NCBI RefSeq assembly: GCF_018457175.1
Contig: NZ_JAGFNU010000003.1
Coordinates: 186,001-250,000 of the forward strand
DNA: 64,000 nt
From: Pseudohalocynthiibacter aestuariivivens
GTDB taxonomy: Bacteria; Pseudomonadota; Alphaproteobacteria; Rhodobacterales; Rhodobacteraceae
Reading direction: 5' to 3'
Under the pieces are notes generated by a model that was not told where the DNA came from, made no database searches, and was given only the letters and a program-made list of their open reading frames with translations. This document shows, one piece after another, positions 43,178-54,130 of this stretch. The position numbers were made by a program, and so were the translations under genes. Position 1 is the stretch's first letter. The number at the start of each line of letters is the position of its first letter.

Positions 43178-44656
43178 ATGATAAAATTCTCCGATCTGAA
43201 ACTCGATAAAAAAGTTTTGAATGCTGTAGAAGAAGCTGGCTATGAAACGCCGACGCCGATTCAGGAAGGCGCTATACCTCCAGCGCTGGAAGGCCGGGAT
43301 GTTTTAGGCATCGCCCAGACGGGCACTGGCAAGACGGCATCCTTCGTTTTACCAATGATTACACTGCTTGGACGGGGCCGCGCGCGTGCGCGCATGCCGC
43401 GCTCGCTGGTGCTTGCGCCTACACGTGAACTGGCAGCGCAGGTTGCAGAAAACTTCGATATCTACGCCAAGAATACCAAGCTGACCAAAGCCCTACTCAT
43501 AGGCGGCGTTTCTTTCAAAGAACAGGACAAATTAATCGACAAAGGCGTCGATGTGCTTATCGCAACACCAGGACGGCTGCTTGACCATTTTGAACGTGGC
43601 AAACTGCTGCTGACCGGCGTGCAAATCATGGTTGTGGACGAAGCTGACCGTATGCTTGATATGGGCTTTATCCCTGATATCGAGCGGATATTCAGCCTGA
43701 CCCCCTTTACCCGTCAGACCCTGTTCTTCTCTGCAACGATGGCACCAGAGATTGAGCGGATCACAAACACCTTCCTTTCAAACCCCGCTAAGGTCGAAGT
43801 TGCGCGTGCTGCAACCACTGGCGAGAATATTGAACAGGGCGTCGTGATGTTCAAAGCGTCACGCCGGGACCGGGCGGCAAAGGAAAAACGCGATCTGCTG
43901 CGCGCCATGATCGAGCGCGAAGGCGAAGCTTGTTCAAACGCCATCATTTTTTGTAATCGCAAAGTCGACGTGGATATCGTCGCAAAATCGCTGAAGAAAC
44001 ACGGTTATGAAGCCGAACCCATTCATGGGGATCTGGAACAAAGCAAACGCATGGAAGTTCTGGCGCGGTTCCGCGAAGGCGATCTGCGGTTCCTCTGCGC
44101 ATCCGATGTCGCGGCGCGGGGGCTTGATATTCCGAAAGTTTCGCACGTGTTTAACTACGATGTGCCAAGCCACGCCGAGGATTATGTACACCGGATTGGC
44201 CGAACAGGCCGTGCCGGGCGCAGCGGCAAGACATTGATGATCTGTGCTCCGCAGGATGAAAAAAACCTGGCTGCAATTGAGCGGTTAGTCAATCAACCCG
44301 TACCGCGCATCGAAGGTGTTGCTGGCGCGGCAGATTCTGTCGACACACCCACTGCAGAGGTGGAAGCGTCACCAAAACCTGAAACTGCAAAACGAAGCAG
44401 ACCTAGCAGAAAACGCGTAAGCAGGAAAACATCTGCTGAAACAGAGACTCAGACTGCAGATACGGTTACAGAGCAACAACCCGAGGCGATCCCGGCAGCC
44501 GAAATCGCCAAAGAAGCGGCCCCCAGAAAGGGACGCCGTGAAAAATCCGAAGATCGTCCTGCAAGAAAACAACAGGATAACAACAAGGTTGTTGGAATGG
44601 GTGACCATCTGCCAAGCTTCATCGCCATGAGTTTTGATGAACGGCGTACAGACTAA
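43178..44656 (+). CDS. DEAD-box ATP-dependent RNA helicase, RhlE-like
   Basis: 492 residues from MIKFSDLKLDKKVLN, chosen because AAAAGA lies just ahead and the upstream codons lack similarity. Q motif TPTPIQ (25-30), Walker A AQTGTGKT (46-53), DEAD 154-157, SAT 185-187, and HRIGRTGRAGR near 345 are all present. The tail from about residue 395 is low complexity: acidic/Thr-rich, then a basic KRSRPSRKRVSRK stretch, likely an RNA-binding extension as in other RhlE-type proteins of cold- or ribosome-linked function. A strong terminator follows 23 bases after the stop. Confidence 0.92.
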   Translation: MIKFSDLKLDKKVLNAVEEAGYETPTPIQEGAIPPALEGRDVLGIAQTGTGKTASFVLPMITLLGRGRARARMPRSLVLAPTRELAAQVAENFDIYAKNTKLTKALLIGGVSFKEQDKLIDKGVDVLIATPGRLLDHFERGKLLLTGVQIMVVDEADRMLDMGFIPDIERIFSLTPFTRQTLFFSATMAPEIERITNTFLSNPAKVEVARAATTGENIEQGVVMFKASRRDRAAKEKRDLLRAMIEREGEACSNAIIFCNRKVDVDIVAKSLKKHGYEAEPIHGDLEQSKRMEVLARFREGDLRFLCASDVAARGLDIPKVSHVFNYDVPSHAEDYVHRIGRTGRAGRSGKTLMICAPQDEKNLAAIERLVNQPVPRIEGVAGAADSVDTPTAEVEASPKPETAKRSRPSRKRVSRKTSAETETQTADTVTEQQPEAIPAAEIAKEAAPRKGRREKSEDRPARKQQDNNKVVGMGDHLPSFIAMSFDERRTD

Positions 44657-44679
44657 GACCCGAACAATATGAGCAAAAT

Positions 44680-44706
44680 CCCCGGCAAAAGAACCGGGGC
44701 TTTTTC
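44680..44706 (+). terminator. Rho-independent terminator after the DEAD-box gene
   Basis: CCCCGG, loop CAAAAGAA, CCGGGG, then CTTTTTC: a 6-bp GC stem with a T5 tract, 23 bases after the helicase stop. Read on the minus strand it follows RNase J and ends in ATTTTG, so it may also stop the nuo/rnj transcript. Confidence 0.9.
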
Positions 44707-44730
44707 ATTGTTGCGAACCGAAAAGCGTAG

Positions 44731-46401
44731 TTAACCAACCAATCGGCTGACCACGACTGTCACCTCTGGCTTACGGCCTATTTCATCGTTGGCAGACCGG
44801 CGTATCTCGCGGCGAATGGCTTCTTCCAACTTGTCATCATCGCGCAGCGTTTTATCGTCCATCCGGTTCAAAATCTGGCTCAGATCTTCCTCCAGCACAT
44901 CCGTGAGCGGCGCTTTGGAGCGACCCGCTTTCGGTAACCCCATCAGTTCTATCCACGCACCACCCAGCGGCTCGTCTTCTTCGTCAATGATGACCGTCGC
45001 AACAACATGGCCATTCAGCGCCATACGAATTCTGTCACGTATGATCCCGTCAAGCGCGCTGATTTGCACTGAGCCATCCAAATAGGTCCGACCAGTTTCA
45101 ATGTACTCTGCAACTTTCGGCTTATTTCCCGACAAGTTCACCATTGTACCGTTCACGGCCAGAACCGCCGCGCGGCCACCGTTTTCGGCCAGTCGAACAT
45201 GCTCGCGTAAATGCCGGTGTTCACCGTGCATTGGAATGATCATCTGTGGTGCAAATATCTCGTGCGCGCGCTGCAGATCGGGGCCGTTCGCATGCCCGGA
45301 AACGTGATAGTGCCCGGTACTGTCGTCAACGACGTCAACGCCCATTTCTGAATAGGCGTTCATGATGTTGATCACGCCACGTTCATTTCCCGGGATTGTC
45401 TTTGACGAGAACAGGAACAAATCCCCCTCTTTCATGGACAAACCCAGATACTTGCCACGCGAAAGCCCAGCAGAGGCTGCCCGCCGTTCACCCTGAGACC
45501 CTGTCACAATAAGCATCAGGTTTTCCCGTGGCACCTGTTGCGCCTCTTCTGCAGTAATCGTCGATGGAAAATTGGTCAGAACACCTGTTTCGACACCCGC
45601 TGTGATCATGCGCTTCATTGCACGCCCCAACAGGCAAACGGAGCGGCCGGAGGCAATGCCAGCTTCCGCCAGGGTTTGAAGGCGCGCAATATTTGAGGCG
45701 AAAGTCGTTGCCACAACCATGCCCTTGGCACCTGTCACAAGCGCCTTGATCTCCGGTGCAACGCTGGTTTCAGAGCGGCCAGGATGCCGGGAAAATACAT
45801 TTGTTGAGTCACAGACCAGAACTTTAACACCGGGTTTGGCAACCTCGGCCCAAAGATCCGGGTCAAAGGCGTCCCCGACGACCGGCGTTTCATCAAGCTT
45901 GAAGTCGCCGGTATGCACGATCCGCCCGTCCGGCGTGTCAATGACGAGCCCGCTGCTTTCCGGGATGGAATGCGCTAATGGCAGGAAAGATACTTTGAAC
46001 GGGCCAGCTTTTATAATTTCCGGATAGGCCGCTGCAGTTATCACCTCGTCTTCGGGCGCACCGTGTTCTTCCATCTTGCGCCGCGCGTGGTTCGCGGTGA
46101 ACGTACGGGCATAGACCGGTACCTTAAGCCGGTTCCAAAGGTGGCCGATACCTCCAACATGATCTTCATGTGCGTGGGTGATGAAAATCGCTTCCAGCCT
46201 CTCAGCGTTCTCTTCTAGCCATGTCACATCCGGAAAGATCAGGTCCACACCGGGTGTCGTATCCATATTAGGAAATGTCACACCAAGATCGACCAGAATA
46301 AGCCGCTCTTTTCCTTCCGGACCATAACCGTAAACATAGGCGTTCATGCCAATTTCCCCGGCACCGCCGAGGGGAAGGTAAATCAGTCGGTTTGAGCTCA
46401 T
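44731..46401 (-). CDS. rnj: Ribonuclease J
   Basis: Metallo-beta-lactamase-fold ribonuclease with 5'-exo and endo activity in RNA maturation. 556 residues. Metal ligands are in THAHEDH, with H76, H78, D80 and H81; further ones in VHTGDFKLDE and MHGEHRHLREH. The beta-CASP region between and a C-terminal domain ending KPEVTVVVSRL complete the family length. It is the last gene of the minus-strand operon that begins with the nuo genes and overlaps coaX by four bases. The gene order nuo-birA-coaX-rnj is common in alphaproteobacteria. Confidence 0.93.
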   Translation of the reverse strand: MSSNRLIYLPLGGAGEIGMNAYVYGYGPEGKERLILVDLGVTFPNMDTTPGVDLIFPDVTWLEENAERLEAIFITHAHEDHVGGIGHLWNRLKVPVYARTFTANHARRKMEEHGAPEDEVITAAAYPEIIKAGPFKVSFLPLAHSIPESSGLVIDTPDGRIVHTGDFKLDETPVVGDAFDPDLWAEVAKPGVKVLVCDSTNVFSRHPGRSETSVAPEIKALVTGAKGMVVATTFASNIARLQTLAEAGIASGRSVCLLGRAMKRMITAGVETGVLTNFPSTITAEEAQQVPRENLMLIVTGSQGERRAASAGLSRGKYLGLSMKEGDLFLFSSKTIPGNERGVINIMNAYSEMGVDVVDDSTGHYHVSGHANGPDLQRAHEIFAPQMIIPMHGEHRHLREHVRLAENGGRAAVLAVNGTMVNLSGNKPKVAEYIETGRTYLDGSVQISALDGIIRDRIRMALNGHVVATVIIDEEDEPLGGAWIELMGLPKAGRSKAPLTDVLEEDLSQILNRMDDKTLRDDDKLEEAIRREIRRSANDEIGRKPEVTVVVSRLVG

Positions 46402-47177
46402 ATAGTGCCCCGATCCTTGTTATACTTATGAATGACGGTCAAACCGTGCATCGTCAGATCATCATTATATTCATCAAAAAGCATCTCGGTCTGCTGAAAC
46501 AACGGGGCGAGCCCGCCGGTAGCAACGACTTTCATCGGCACGCCGCGTTCCGCCTTGATCCGAGTACAAATTTCCCGGACGAGTCCGATATAGCCCCAGA
46601 ACACACCCGACTGCATGCACGCAACCGTATTCGTGCCAATCACTGCCTGAGGCTTGGAAATATCCACATGAGGTAAGGCTGCTGCAGCATTGTGCAAGGC
46701 CTCAAGCGACAAGTTTACGCCGGGAGAGATCACCCCGCCGATATAAGCGCCATCCTCGGCCACTACATCAAAGGTGGTTGCGGTGCCAAAATCAACTAGG
46801 ATCAAGTTCCCACCATGCAAATCAAACCCCGCAACGGTGTTGACCAATCTGTCCGGTCCGACGGCTGTTCCTTCATCAACACGCACGTCTACAGGCAGCA
46901 GGCATTCTGGTTTTCCAACGACCAGCGGTCGGCAATCAAAGTACCGGTCCGAAAACACCCGAAGGTTATAAACCACGCGTGGCACAGTGGATGAAATGAT
47001 TACCTCGTCAATCTCCATCTCGATCTTATGATGCCGCAAAAGCGTTGACAGCCAGACAAAGTACTGATCAGCCGTTCGCTGATGTTCCGTAACGGTCCGC
47101 AATGTGCAGAGAAATTTCTCCCCGTCCCAGATCGAAAAAACTGTATTCGTATTGCCGCAGTCAATTGCCAGAAGCAT
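46398..47177 (-). CDS. coaX: Type III pantothenate kinase
   Basis: First step of coenzyme A synthesis; type III enzymes need a monovalent cation and are not inhibited by CoA. 259 residues. Phosphate-binding motif DCGNTNT at 6-12; PRVVYNL (70-76); GPDRLVNTVAG near 107-117; LVDFGTATTFDVV near 126-138, all family landmarks. It is between birA (13 bases upstream) and rnj (four-base overlap), so cotranscribed with both. Confidence 0.94.
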   Translation of the reverse strand: MLLAIDCGNTNTVFSIWDGEKFLCTLRTVTEHQRTADQYFVWLSTLLRHHKIEMEIDEVIISSTVPRVVYNLRVFSDRYFDCRPLVVGKPECLLPVDVRVDEGTAVGPDRLVNTVAGFDLHGGNLILVDFGTATTFDVVAEDGAYIGGVISPGVNLSLEALHNAAAALPHVDISKPQAVIGTNTVACMQSGVFWGYIGLVREICTRIKAERGVPMKVVATGGLAPLFQQTEMLFDEYNDDLTMHGLTVIHKYNKDRGTI

Positions 47178-47190
47178 TGGCCGCCTCCTT

Positions 47191-47985
47191 TTAGAAAAAG
47201 ACCTCGGCGGCGGAGATCACCCGCCGACCGCTTGCAGTTTTAAGAACCAGCGCGCCGGTATCGTCAATCGTTTCAAAAGTGCCGACAACACTTTCCTTGC
47301 CAGTGCGCGCGGTAATCACTTCCCCGATCTTGGCAGCACGGTTCAACCATGCCTGTCGGATTGGGGCAAACCCGTAGGTGCTGAATTGTGCTTCCCAGTC
47401 TGCAAAGGCAGGAGCCAGCAAATCAAGAAACTCCTCTGGTGTCACGCGCGCGCCCGTTTCCGATTGCAAATCAACCGGTGTTATCGCGCTTTCGTCGACG
47501 TCCGAACGACTGGGCGCCGCCACAAGGTTAACACCAATACCGATGCAGAAATGACTTAACGTGCCACCTGCCCCGGCACTTTCCAACAAAATCCCCGCGA
47601 CCTTGCCACCATTTAACAAAACGTCATTTGGCCACTTGAGCGCGAATAGTGCAACCCGTCCTGTTGCCGCAACAAACGCATCAAACAGCGCAAGTGATGC
47701 AACGAACGAACGCAGCGCAACTTTGTCCGGCGTTTCACCGGGCTGCATCACCAAGGTTGCCGTGAAATTGCCAACCGGGTTCGCCCAGGGCCGGCCACGC
47801 CGCCCACGCCCTGTGGTTTGGCGATGCGCCAGAATCCACTCTGGCCCCGAGAGTGTCGGAGCCAGACGTTGTGCCTCGGCGTTGGTACTGTCGACTTCCT
47901 GAAGAATGCGACAACCCGTTCCTTCAGGCCAGGGTTTAGCGGACAAGAGTCTCGGCCGCAGCGGCTGCGAAGCCTTCGATGCCAA
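47191..47985 (-). CDS. birA: Biotin--[acetyl-CoA-carboxylase] ligase
   Basis: Attaches biotin to the BCCP subunit of acetyl-CoA carboxylase. 264 residues in the frame given; a TTG at 47946 ([11 protein letters not shown]) would give 251 and fits the family N-terminus better, because the first ATG lies 50 bases inside nuoN. Motifs: [32 protein letters not shown] (biotinyl-AMP loop), [18 protein letters not shown]. There is no N-terminal helix-turn-helix, so it is a ligase only and not the biotin operon repressor of E. coli. It follows nuoN directly, in overlap with either start. Confidence 0.92.
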   Translation of the reverse strand: MASKASQPLRPRLLSAKPWPEGTGCRILQEVDSTNAEAQRLAPTLSGPEWILAHRQTTGRGRRGRPWANPVGNFTATLVMQPGETPDKVALRSFVASLALFDAFVAATGRVALFALKWPNDVLLNGGKVAGILLESAGAGGTLSHFCIGIGVNLVAAPSRSDVDESAITPVDLQSETGARVTPEEFLDLLAPAFADWEAQFSTYGFAPIRQAWLNRAAKIGEVITARTGKESVVGTFETIDDTGALVLKTASGRRVISAAEVFF

Positions 47986-49384
47986 ACAGGTTCACGACAC
48001 CCACAACCATGATTGCTGCGGACGCCATCAGGAAACCCCACAGAATTGGCGACTTGGCTTTGTCGAGCATGTCACCTTCTTCACCGAAATACATGAAGTA
48101 AACGATCCTGAGGTAATAAAACGCTCCTATCACAGAAGCGACCACACCTGCGATCGCAAGCCAGCTCATCCCGGCCTGAACTGCGGCGAGCAGCACATAG
48201 TACTTACCAAAGAACCCAACCAGCGGCGGAACACCTGCAAGGCTGAACAGCAACACCATCATCGCAACAGCGCGCAGCGGGTCATGTTTCGAGTACATGT
48301 TAAGTGAATCAATATCAGTGACGGGCTGGCCGTCTTTTTCCATCGACAGAATAAAGGCAAAAGTACCGATGTTCATGGTCACATAGATCGCCATATAAAC
48401 CAGCATGGCCTGAACACCAAAGACGGTGCCAGACGCAAGACCCATCAGGGCAAAACCCATATGCGCAATCGAAGAATATGCCATCAGACGTTTGATGTTG
48501 CGCTGGCCAATCGCGGCAACTGCCCCGAGGAACATGGAAGCGACAGAAAGGAAGGCAAGGATTTGTGACCAGTCAGCAACCGCGTTGCCAAAGGCATCAT
48601 AGAGCACACGGGCGAACAGACCCATTGCTGCGATCTTTGGCGCAGTCGCAAAGAAAGCTGTCACAGGGGTTGGAGAGCCTTCATAAACGTCCGGTGTCCA
48701 CATATGGAACGGGGCAGCAGAAACCTTGAAGGCCAAACCTGCCGCGATGAAGACCAAACCAAACAACATACCCAAAGGCACATGCCCTGCCTCAACTGTC
48801 GTGATAATGCCAGAAAACAGCGTCGTTCCCGCAAAGCCGTATGTCAGTGATGCACCATAGAGAAGAAGCCCGGAACTCAGCGCTCCCAGCACAAAATATT
48901 TAAGACCCGCTTCCGTAGATTTAACGCTGTCCCGGCGCAATGCCGCAACCACGTAAAGCGACAGCGACTGCAGCTCTAGTCCCATGTAGAGCGCCATCAA
49001 ATCGCCCGCAGAGACCATCATCATCATGCCAACAACCGCAAGCGCGACAAGGATCGGGAACTCAAAAAGCATCAATCCGCGTTTGGTCATGTAATCCTGA
49101 CTCATCAACAGGATTGCAGAGGCCGAGAGCAGAATGATTACTTTTGCATAGCGCGAAAAGGCGTCGTCAACGAAAGCGCCACCAAAGGCAACCCTGCTTC
49201 CGTTGCCCGAAATAGCGACCCAGATACCGATGCCAGCAAGCACCATCGCTGTCAGCCACAGGATCATCGGAGCTGTTTTGTCTTTGCCGGTGTAAACCGC
49301 GAACATCAGCGCACCCATCGCGAAGACGGCCAGCACGATCTCGGGTAAGACAGTTGAAATATCAGAAGAGATCATCGGACCCAC
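47936..49384 (-). CDS. nuoN: NADH-quinone oxidoreductase subunit N
   Basis: Antiporter-like proton-pumping subunit in the membrane arm of complex I. 482 residues, 14 expected helices. Typical residues are visible in [18 protein letters not shown] (Glu in helix 5), [18 protein letters not shown], and [20 protein letters not shown] with the Lys/His-bearing helices. A second in-frame ATG three codons later ([12 protein letters not shown]) is equally possible. It starts two bases after nuoM and its last bases overlap birA. Confidence 0.96.
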   Translation of the reverse strand: MGPMISSDISTVLPEIVLAVFAMGALMFAVYTGKDKTAPMILWLTAMVLAGIGIWVAISGNGSRVAFGGAFVDDAFSRYAKVIILLSASAILLMSQDYMTKRGLMLFEFPILVALAVVGMMMMVSAGDLMALYMGLELQSLSLYVVAALRRDSVKSTEAGLKYFVLGALSSGLLLYGASLTYGFAGTTLFSGIITTVEAGHVPLGMLFGLVFIAAGLAFKVSAAPFHMWTPDVYEGSPTPVTAFFATAPKIAAMGLFARVLYDAFGNAVADWSQILAFLSVASMFLGAVAAIGQRNIKRLMAYSSIAHMGFALMGLASGTVFGVQAMLVYMAIYVTMNIGTFAFILSMEKDGQPVTDIDSLNMYSKHDPLRAVAMMVLLFSLAGVPPLVGFFGKYYVLLAAVQAGMSWLAIAGVVASVIGAFYYLRIVYFMYFGEEGDMLDKAKSPILWGFLMASAAIMVVGVVNLFGIEGFAAAAAETLVR

Positions 49385-49386
49385 CC

Positions 49387-50928
49387 TTAGTGTGATGCAA
49401 CCTGCATACTGCCGTCTGTGACAGGCAATGCAGCGTGATAATTGTGAACAAGCGCCTCAACCGAGGGACCGATCAAATCGGTCACAAGGCTTGGGTAAAC
49501 GCCAAGAAGCAAAGTCATGACAACCAGCGGCGCAAAGATCGCACGCTCGCGCCCGGTCATGTCAGTGATCGAGCGCAGGGACTCTTTTATCAAATCTCCC
49601 ATGACGACCCGGCGATACAGCCATAGAGCATAAGCGGCAGACAGGATCACACCGGTTGTGGCAAACATCGCAACCCACGTGTTAACCTGGAAAATACCGA
49701 TCAGCACAAGGAATTCACCAATGAACCCGGAGGTGCCGGGCAGGCCAACGTTCGCCATCGTAAAGAACATGAAGATCAGCGCATAGGCTGGCATCCGGTT
49801 CACGAGGCCGCCATAGGCATCAATGTCACGGGTGTGCATTCGGTCATAAATCACGCCCACACAAAGGAAGAGCGCTCCAGAGATAAAGCCGTGGCTGAGC
49901 ATCTGGAAAATCGCGCCATCAATACCCTGCTGATTGGCTGCAAAAATACCCATCGTGACATAACCCATGTGGGCAACTGACGAATACGCGATCAGCTTTT
50001 TCATGTCTTCCTGCACCAGCGCAACAAACGAGGTGTAGATAATTGCGATCACGCTGATCCAAAGAACGAATGGCCCAAGAATGTCAGAGGCGACGGGGAA
50101 CATTGGCAGGCTGAATCGAAGGAAACCATACCCGCCCATTTTCAACAGGATCGCCGCCAGCACCACAGACCCGGCAGTTGGGGCCTGAACGTGCGCATCA
50201 GGAAGCCAGGTGTGAACGGGCCACATTGGCATCTTGACTGCGAAAGACGCAAAAAACGCGACCCACAATACAGTCTGCAATCCGCCTATGACCTGAAAGC
50301 CCATGACAGAAATCGTTTCCGACCCGAAAGTATGCGTCAGCAAGGCCTGAATATCGGTTGTGCCTGCATCCACATACATTGCGATCATCGCAACCAGCAT
50401 CAGGACTGATCCGAGGAAGGTATAAAGGAAAAACTTGAACGAAGCATAAATCCGGTTCGCCCCACCCCAGATGCCAATGATCAGGAACATCGGAATGAGC
50501 CCGCCCTCAAAGAATAGATAGAACAGCACAAGGTCCAACGCACAGAACACGCCAAGCATAAGCGTTTCCAGAACCAGAAAGGCAATCATGTATTCTTTGA
50601 CGCGCGTATTCACATCCCAACATGCGGCGATCACCAGCGGCATCAGGAAAGTTGTCAGCATGACAAACAGCAAACTGATCCCGTCAATGCCCATCTTATA
50701 GGTCAGCCCGATAATCCAAGATTTCTCCTCGACGAACTGAAAGCCAGTATCGTCGGGGTTAAATCCACTGAGCAGGAACAGGGACACGATAAACGTCGCA
50801 GAGGTTGCAAGCAGAGCGACCCATTTTGCATTTCGTTGTGCAGGCGCGTCATCACCGCGCAGAAAAAGAGCCAGAATTACGGCCGCCAACAGCGGAATAA
50901 ACGTGACGATGGAAAGAAGATTTTCCAT
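49387..50928 (-). CDS. nuoM: NADH-quinone oxidoreductase subunit M
   Basis: Second antiporter-like subunit of complex I. 513 residues. Conserved Glu helix in [20 protein letters not shown], the [21 protein letters not shown] segment with discontinuous helix 7, and the [18 protein letters not shown] stretch are all intact. [14 protein letters not shown] near the C-terminus is the TM12 Glu region. It starts one base after the nuoL stop and is followed by nuoN after two bases. Confidence 0.97.
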   Translation of the reverse strand: MENLLSIVTFIPLLAAVILALFLRGDDAPAQRNAKWVALLATSATFIVSLFLLSGFNPDDTGFQFVEEKSWIIGLTYKMGIDGISLLFVMLTTFLMPLVIAACWDVNTRVKEYMIAFLVLETLMLGVFCALDLVLFYLFFEGGLIPMFLIIGIWGGANRIYASFKFFLYTFLGSVLMLVAMIAMYVDAGTTDIQALLTHTFGSETISVMGFQVIGGLQTVLWVAFFASFAVKMPMWPVHTWLPDAHVQAPTAGSVVLAAILLKMGGYGFLRFSLPMFPVASDILGPFVLWISVIAIIYTSFVALVQEDMKKLIAYSSVAHMGYVTMGIFAANQQGIDGAIFQMLSHGFISGALFLCVGVIYDRMHTRDIDAYGGLVNRMPAYALIFMFFTMANVGLPGTSGFIGEFLVLIGIFQVNTWVAMFATTGVILSAAYALWLYRRVVMGDLIKESLRSITDMTGRERAIFAPLVVMTLLLGVYPSLVTDLIGPSVEALVHNYHAALPVTDGSMQVASH

Positions 50929-50929
50929 G

Positions 50930-53107
50930 TTATTCAGCCCCTCCGCTGATCGTCATCCATGTGACGAGGATTACGATCCCGATCACCATGGCAAAGGCGT
51001 AATGGAACAGATAGCCGGACTGCGCCCGACCCGCGAGACGGGTGAAGAACGGGATAATTCCCATTGCCACCCCATTAAGAGTGCCGTCGATGATATTGCC
51101 ATCACCCCGCTTCCACAGAAACCGGCCAAGCGCCTTGGCAGAGCGAACGAACAGAAAGTCATACGCTTCGTCAAAGTACCATTTGTTCAGCAGGAACAGG
51201 TACGCCGGACGCTGGCTTTCGGCCAGGCGACGCGGCAGGCTTGGGTTCACAATGTAGAACAAGTAAGCAAGCCCTAACCCCAGAACCATCGCGATAAAGG
51301 GTGAAACTTTAACCCAGTTTGGTGCGTGGTGGGCATTGTCCATCACATGGTTGTCGGGGTGGGTAAAGACCGCACCAACCGGTGCTGTCGCCATAGCATG
51401 CCCGGCGTCAGCAAGCGCATCGTCACCGTGACCTGTATCCGCAGTTGCGGTCTCATCATGGCTCTCGGTGGTTGCTGCGGTTCCGTGATCAGCGGTTTCG
51501 GTTGTCGCCTCTCCATGGCTTGTATCCGTCGCGTCTTCGCCGTGGCCACCTTCGGCCATCGCAACTTCGTGTGTCGGCGCACCATAGAACTCGTTGACCT
51601 GATCATGGTCACCGAAGAAGGAGCCGTACCAAACCATCCCAGCGAAAACTGCGCCAATGCTCAGCACCCCAAGCGGGATCAGCATCGTCATTGGGCTTTC
51701 ATGTGCATGGTCATGGGTGTGTTTGTCGCCACGCGCCTCGCCAAAGAATGTCATGAACATCAGGCGCCAGCTGTAGAATGATGTCATCCCAGCCGCGATA
51801 ACAAGCATCCAGAAGGCGTAATTGCCAGCAGCTGAATGCGCACCAAACGCGCTTTCGATAATAGCATCCTTCGACAGGAAACCAGCAAAACCGATTGTCG
51901 TCAGCGGAATGCCAACCCCGGTAATGGCCAGCGTGCCAATCATCATTGCCCAATAGGTATAGGGAATCTTTTTGCGCAAACCGCCATAGTTCCGCATGTC
52001 TTGTTCATGATGCATCGCGTGGATAACGGAACCGGCACAAAGAAACAGAGATGCCTTAAAGAACGCGTGGGTCAGCAGATGGAACATCGCAGCCGAGTAA
52101 ACACCAACACCTGCCGCCACAAACATGTAGCCAAGCTGTGAACAGGTTGAATAGGCGATCACGCGCTTGATGTCATTCTGTACAAGCCCCACGGTCGCGG
52201 CAAAAAACGCTGTGCTCGCGCCGATGATCACAATAAATGTCGTCGCGGCAGGCGCATACTCCATGATCGGCGACATACGGCAGACAAGGAAGACGCCAGC
52301 TGTCACCATGGTGGCGGCGTGGATCAGGGCCGAAACGGGTGTTGGACCTTCCATCGCATCGGGCAACCAGGTGTGCAGGAACAGCTGTGCAGATTTACCC
52401 ATCGCCCCGACAAACAGCAGGAAGCAAAGCAGGTTTGCAGCGTTCCAATCGGTCCAGAGGAAATGCAGTGTTGTATCAGCCAGCATCGGACCAGCCGCAA
52501 AGACATCTTCAAGCCGGATGCTGTCGACCAGAAAGAACAGGCCAAAGATACCAAGTGCAAACCCAAAGTCACCAACCCGGTTCACAACGAACGCTTTGAT
52601 CGCGGCGGCATTCGCGCTTGGCTTACGGTAGTAAAACCCGATCAACAGATAGGATGCGACACCAACGCCTTCCCAGCCAAAGAACATCTGCACTAGGTTG
52701 TCTGCCGTCACCAGCATCAACATCGCGAAGGTGAAAAAGCTGAGGTACGCAAAGAAGCGTGGCTTATAGCTTTCGCCCTCTTTCCATTGCGGATCATTGT
52801 CCATGTAGCCAAAGGAATAGAGGTGAACGAGGCTTGAGACCGTCGTGACAACGATCAGCATTGTTGCGGTCAGTCGATCAAGCCGGATCGCCCAGTCGGT
52901 GCTAAGCGTACCACTTTCAATCCAGCGCATAATGTGGATTTGCTGGGTTTCCCCGTCAAAGCCAAGGAACACAATCCAACTAAGAAACGCGGCCAAAAAC
53001 AACAGCCCCGTCGTCAGGATCATCGCGCCCTTTTCGCCGATAATGCGCCAGCCAAAGCCGCCGATGATCGCGCCAACCAGAGGTGCAAACAGGATGATGG
53101 TTTCCAT
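50930..53107 (-). CDS. nuoL: NADH-quinone oxidoreductase subunit L with His/Asp/Thr-rich loop
   Basis: Distal antiporter subunit of complex I, carrying the long lateral helix. 725 residues, longer than E. coli NuoL (613). The core is normal: [40 protein letters not shown] and [19 protein letters not shown]. The excess is a low-complexity segment from about residue 510 to 590, rich in His, Asp, Thr, Ala and Gly ([20 protein letters not shown] and similar), lying in the loop before the last membrane helices. Such loops are known in Rhodobacterales NuoL. The C-terminal helix region [19 protein letters not shown] follows. It is seven bases upstream of nuoM and downstream of nuoK. Confidence 0.96.
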   Translation of the reverse strand: METIILFAPLVGAIIGGFGWRIIGEKGAMILTTGLLFLAAFLSWIVFLGFDGETQQIHIMRWIESGTLSTDWAIRLDRLTATMLIVVTTVSSLVHLYSFGYMDNDPQWKEGESYKPRFFAYLSFFTFAMLMLVTADNLVQMFFGWEGVGVASYLLIGFYYRKPSANAAAIKAFVVNRVGDFGFALGIFGLFFLVDSIRLEDVFAAGPMLADTTLHFLWTDWNAANLLCFLLFVGAMGKSAQLFLHTWLPDAMEGPTPVSALIHAATMVTAGVFLVCRMSPIMEYAPAATTFIVIIGASTAFFAATVGLVQNDIKRVIAYSTCSQLGYMFVAAGVGVYSAAMFHLLTHAFFKASLFLCAGSVIHAMHHEQDMRNYGGLRKKIPYTYWAMMIGTLAITGVGIPLTTIGFAGFLSKDAIIESAFGAHSAAGNYAFWMLVIAAGMTSFYSWRLMFMTFFGEARGDKHTHDHAHESPMTMLIPLGVLSIGAVFAGMVWYGSFFGDHDQVNEFYGAPTHEVAMAEGGHGEDATDTSHGEATTETADHGTAATTESHDETATADTGHGDDALADAGHAMATAPVGAVFTHPDNHVMDNAHHAPNWVKVSPFIAMVLGLGLAYLFYIVNPSLPRRLAESQRPAYLFLLNKWYFDEAYDFLFVRSAKALGRFLWKRGDGNIIDGTLNGVAMGIIPFFTRLAGRAQSGYLFHYAFAMVIGIVILVTWMTISGGAE

Positions 53108-53113
53108 GATCCG

Positions 53114-53419
53114 CTACCCCTTCATCACGTTGACATCTTCAACCGCGATCGTGCCGCGGTTACGGAAGAAACATACAAGGATCGCAAGACCGATCGCCGC
53201 TTCAGCTGCGGCAACGGTCAGGACGAACATGGTAAAGACCTGCCCGACCAGATCCCCCAGATGTGCCGAAAAGGCGACCAGGTTGATATTGACCGCAAGT
53301 AGCATCAGTTCCACCGACATCAGGATCACGATCACATTCTTCCTGTTGAGGAAGATGCCAAAGATGCCGATGACGAATAATGCCGCGGCCACCGCAAGAT
53401 AATGTTCAATTCCGATCAT
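53114..53419 (-). CDS. nuoK: NADH-quinone oxidoreductase subunit K
   Basis: 101-residue membrane subunit with three helices. The two conserved buried glutamates are in [15 protein letters not shown] (helix 2) and [16 protein letters not shown] (helix 3). [20 protein letters not shown] before them is the family signature. It transmits conformational change between the quinone site and the antiporter subunits. It lies seven bases after the 30-codon ORF, and nuoL follows six bases later. Confidence 0.97.
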   Translation of the reverse strand: MIGIEHYLAVAAALFVIGIFGIFLNRKNVIVILMSVELMLLAVNINLVAFSAHLGDLVGQVFTMFVLTVAAAEAAIGLAILVCFFRNRGTIAVEDVNVMKG

Positions 53420-53426
53420 CTGTCCC

Positions 53427-53519
53427 TCAGTCCTTATCTTCTTCGTCTTTTTTCCGGCGTTGCCGGACCGCTACTCCAAAAACGATCATCGCAACACCGA
53501 TGATCAGCCAAAGGTTCAC
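53427..53519 (-). CDS. 30-residue single-helix microprotein between nuoJ and nuoK
   Basis: Below the length of usual ORF calls. GTG start at 53519 overlaps the nuoJ stop in a GTGA arrangement, with AGGGG a few bases before it. The peptide reads M-N, then hydrophobic [16 protein letters not shown], then a charged tail [12 protein letters not shown]: a single membrane helix with a cytosolic tail by the positive-inside rule. The frame fills the 96-base gap between nuoJ and nuoK almost exactly, ending seven bases before the nuoK ATG. No family is known to me. Candidate complex I accessory peptide; translation is not shown. Confidence 0.6.
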   Translation of the reverse strand: MNLWLIIGVAMIVFGVAVRQRRKKDEEDKD

Positions 53520-54130
53520 AGCCCCTGCCCCGGTTTCATATCTTTCAGTTCCATCGCCTTGGCCGGATCACGGTGCATCTGGGCCATAACGTTTTGTCGC
53601 TTGATGTTTGGACGGTGGCGCAGTGTCAGAACAATCGCGCCAATCATCGCAACCAGCAAAATCAAACCCGCTGCCTGGAACAGGTAAATGTAGTCGTCAT
53701 AGATCAACCGGCCCAAAGCGGCCGTGTTATGCGTCCCTTCAATCGCGGGGGCAACGGCCCCACGCAGATCCATTGCCGCCTCTGATGATGTCCAGGTGCC
53801 AAGCACCATGCCAAGCTGCATAAGCAAAACAACACCAATCAACAGGGCAAGTGGTACGTATTTCGCCATCTCTGCCTTCAGTTCGGCAAAATCCACATCC
53901 AGCATCATGACAACAAACAGGAACAAAACCGCGACCGCGCCAACATAGACAATGACCAGCAGCATCGCGACGAATTCAGCGCCAAGAAGCACAAACAATC
54001 CTGCGGAACTCAGAAACGAAAGGATCAGCCAAAGAACCGAATGAACCGGGTTCTTGGACACAACCACAAACAGACCAGAGGTCACTACGGTTATGGCAAA
54101 CACATAAAACGCAAATGCGGTTAAGGTCAT
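53516..54130 (-). CDS. nuoJ: NADH-quinone oxidoreductase subunit J
   Basis: 204-residue membrane subunit with five helices, part of the proton-relay region next to the quinone site. The conserved stretch [30 protein letters not shown] (split here by function) has the expected EF-A and VYVGAV residues, including the helix-3 pi-bulge. A C-terminal extension, [25 protein letters not shown] with a break, protrudes beyond the last helix as in other Rhodobacterales. Starts in four-base overlap with the CMD-fold gene, ends in overlap with the 30-codon ORF. Confidence 0.96.
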   Translation of the reverse strand: MTLTAFAFYVFAITVVTSGLFVVVSKNPVHSVLWLILSFLSSAGLFVLLGAEFVAMLLVIVYVGAVAVLFLFVVMMLDVDFAELKAEMAKYVPLALLIGVVLLMQLGMVLGTWTSSEAAMDLRGAVAPAIEGTHNTAALGRLIYDDYIYLFQAAGLILLVAMIGAIVLTLRHRPNIKRQNVMAQMHRDPAKAMELKDMKPGQGL

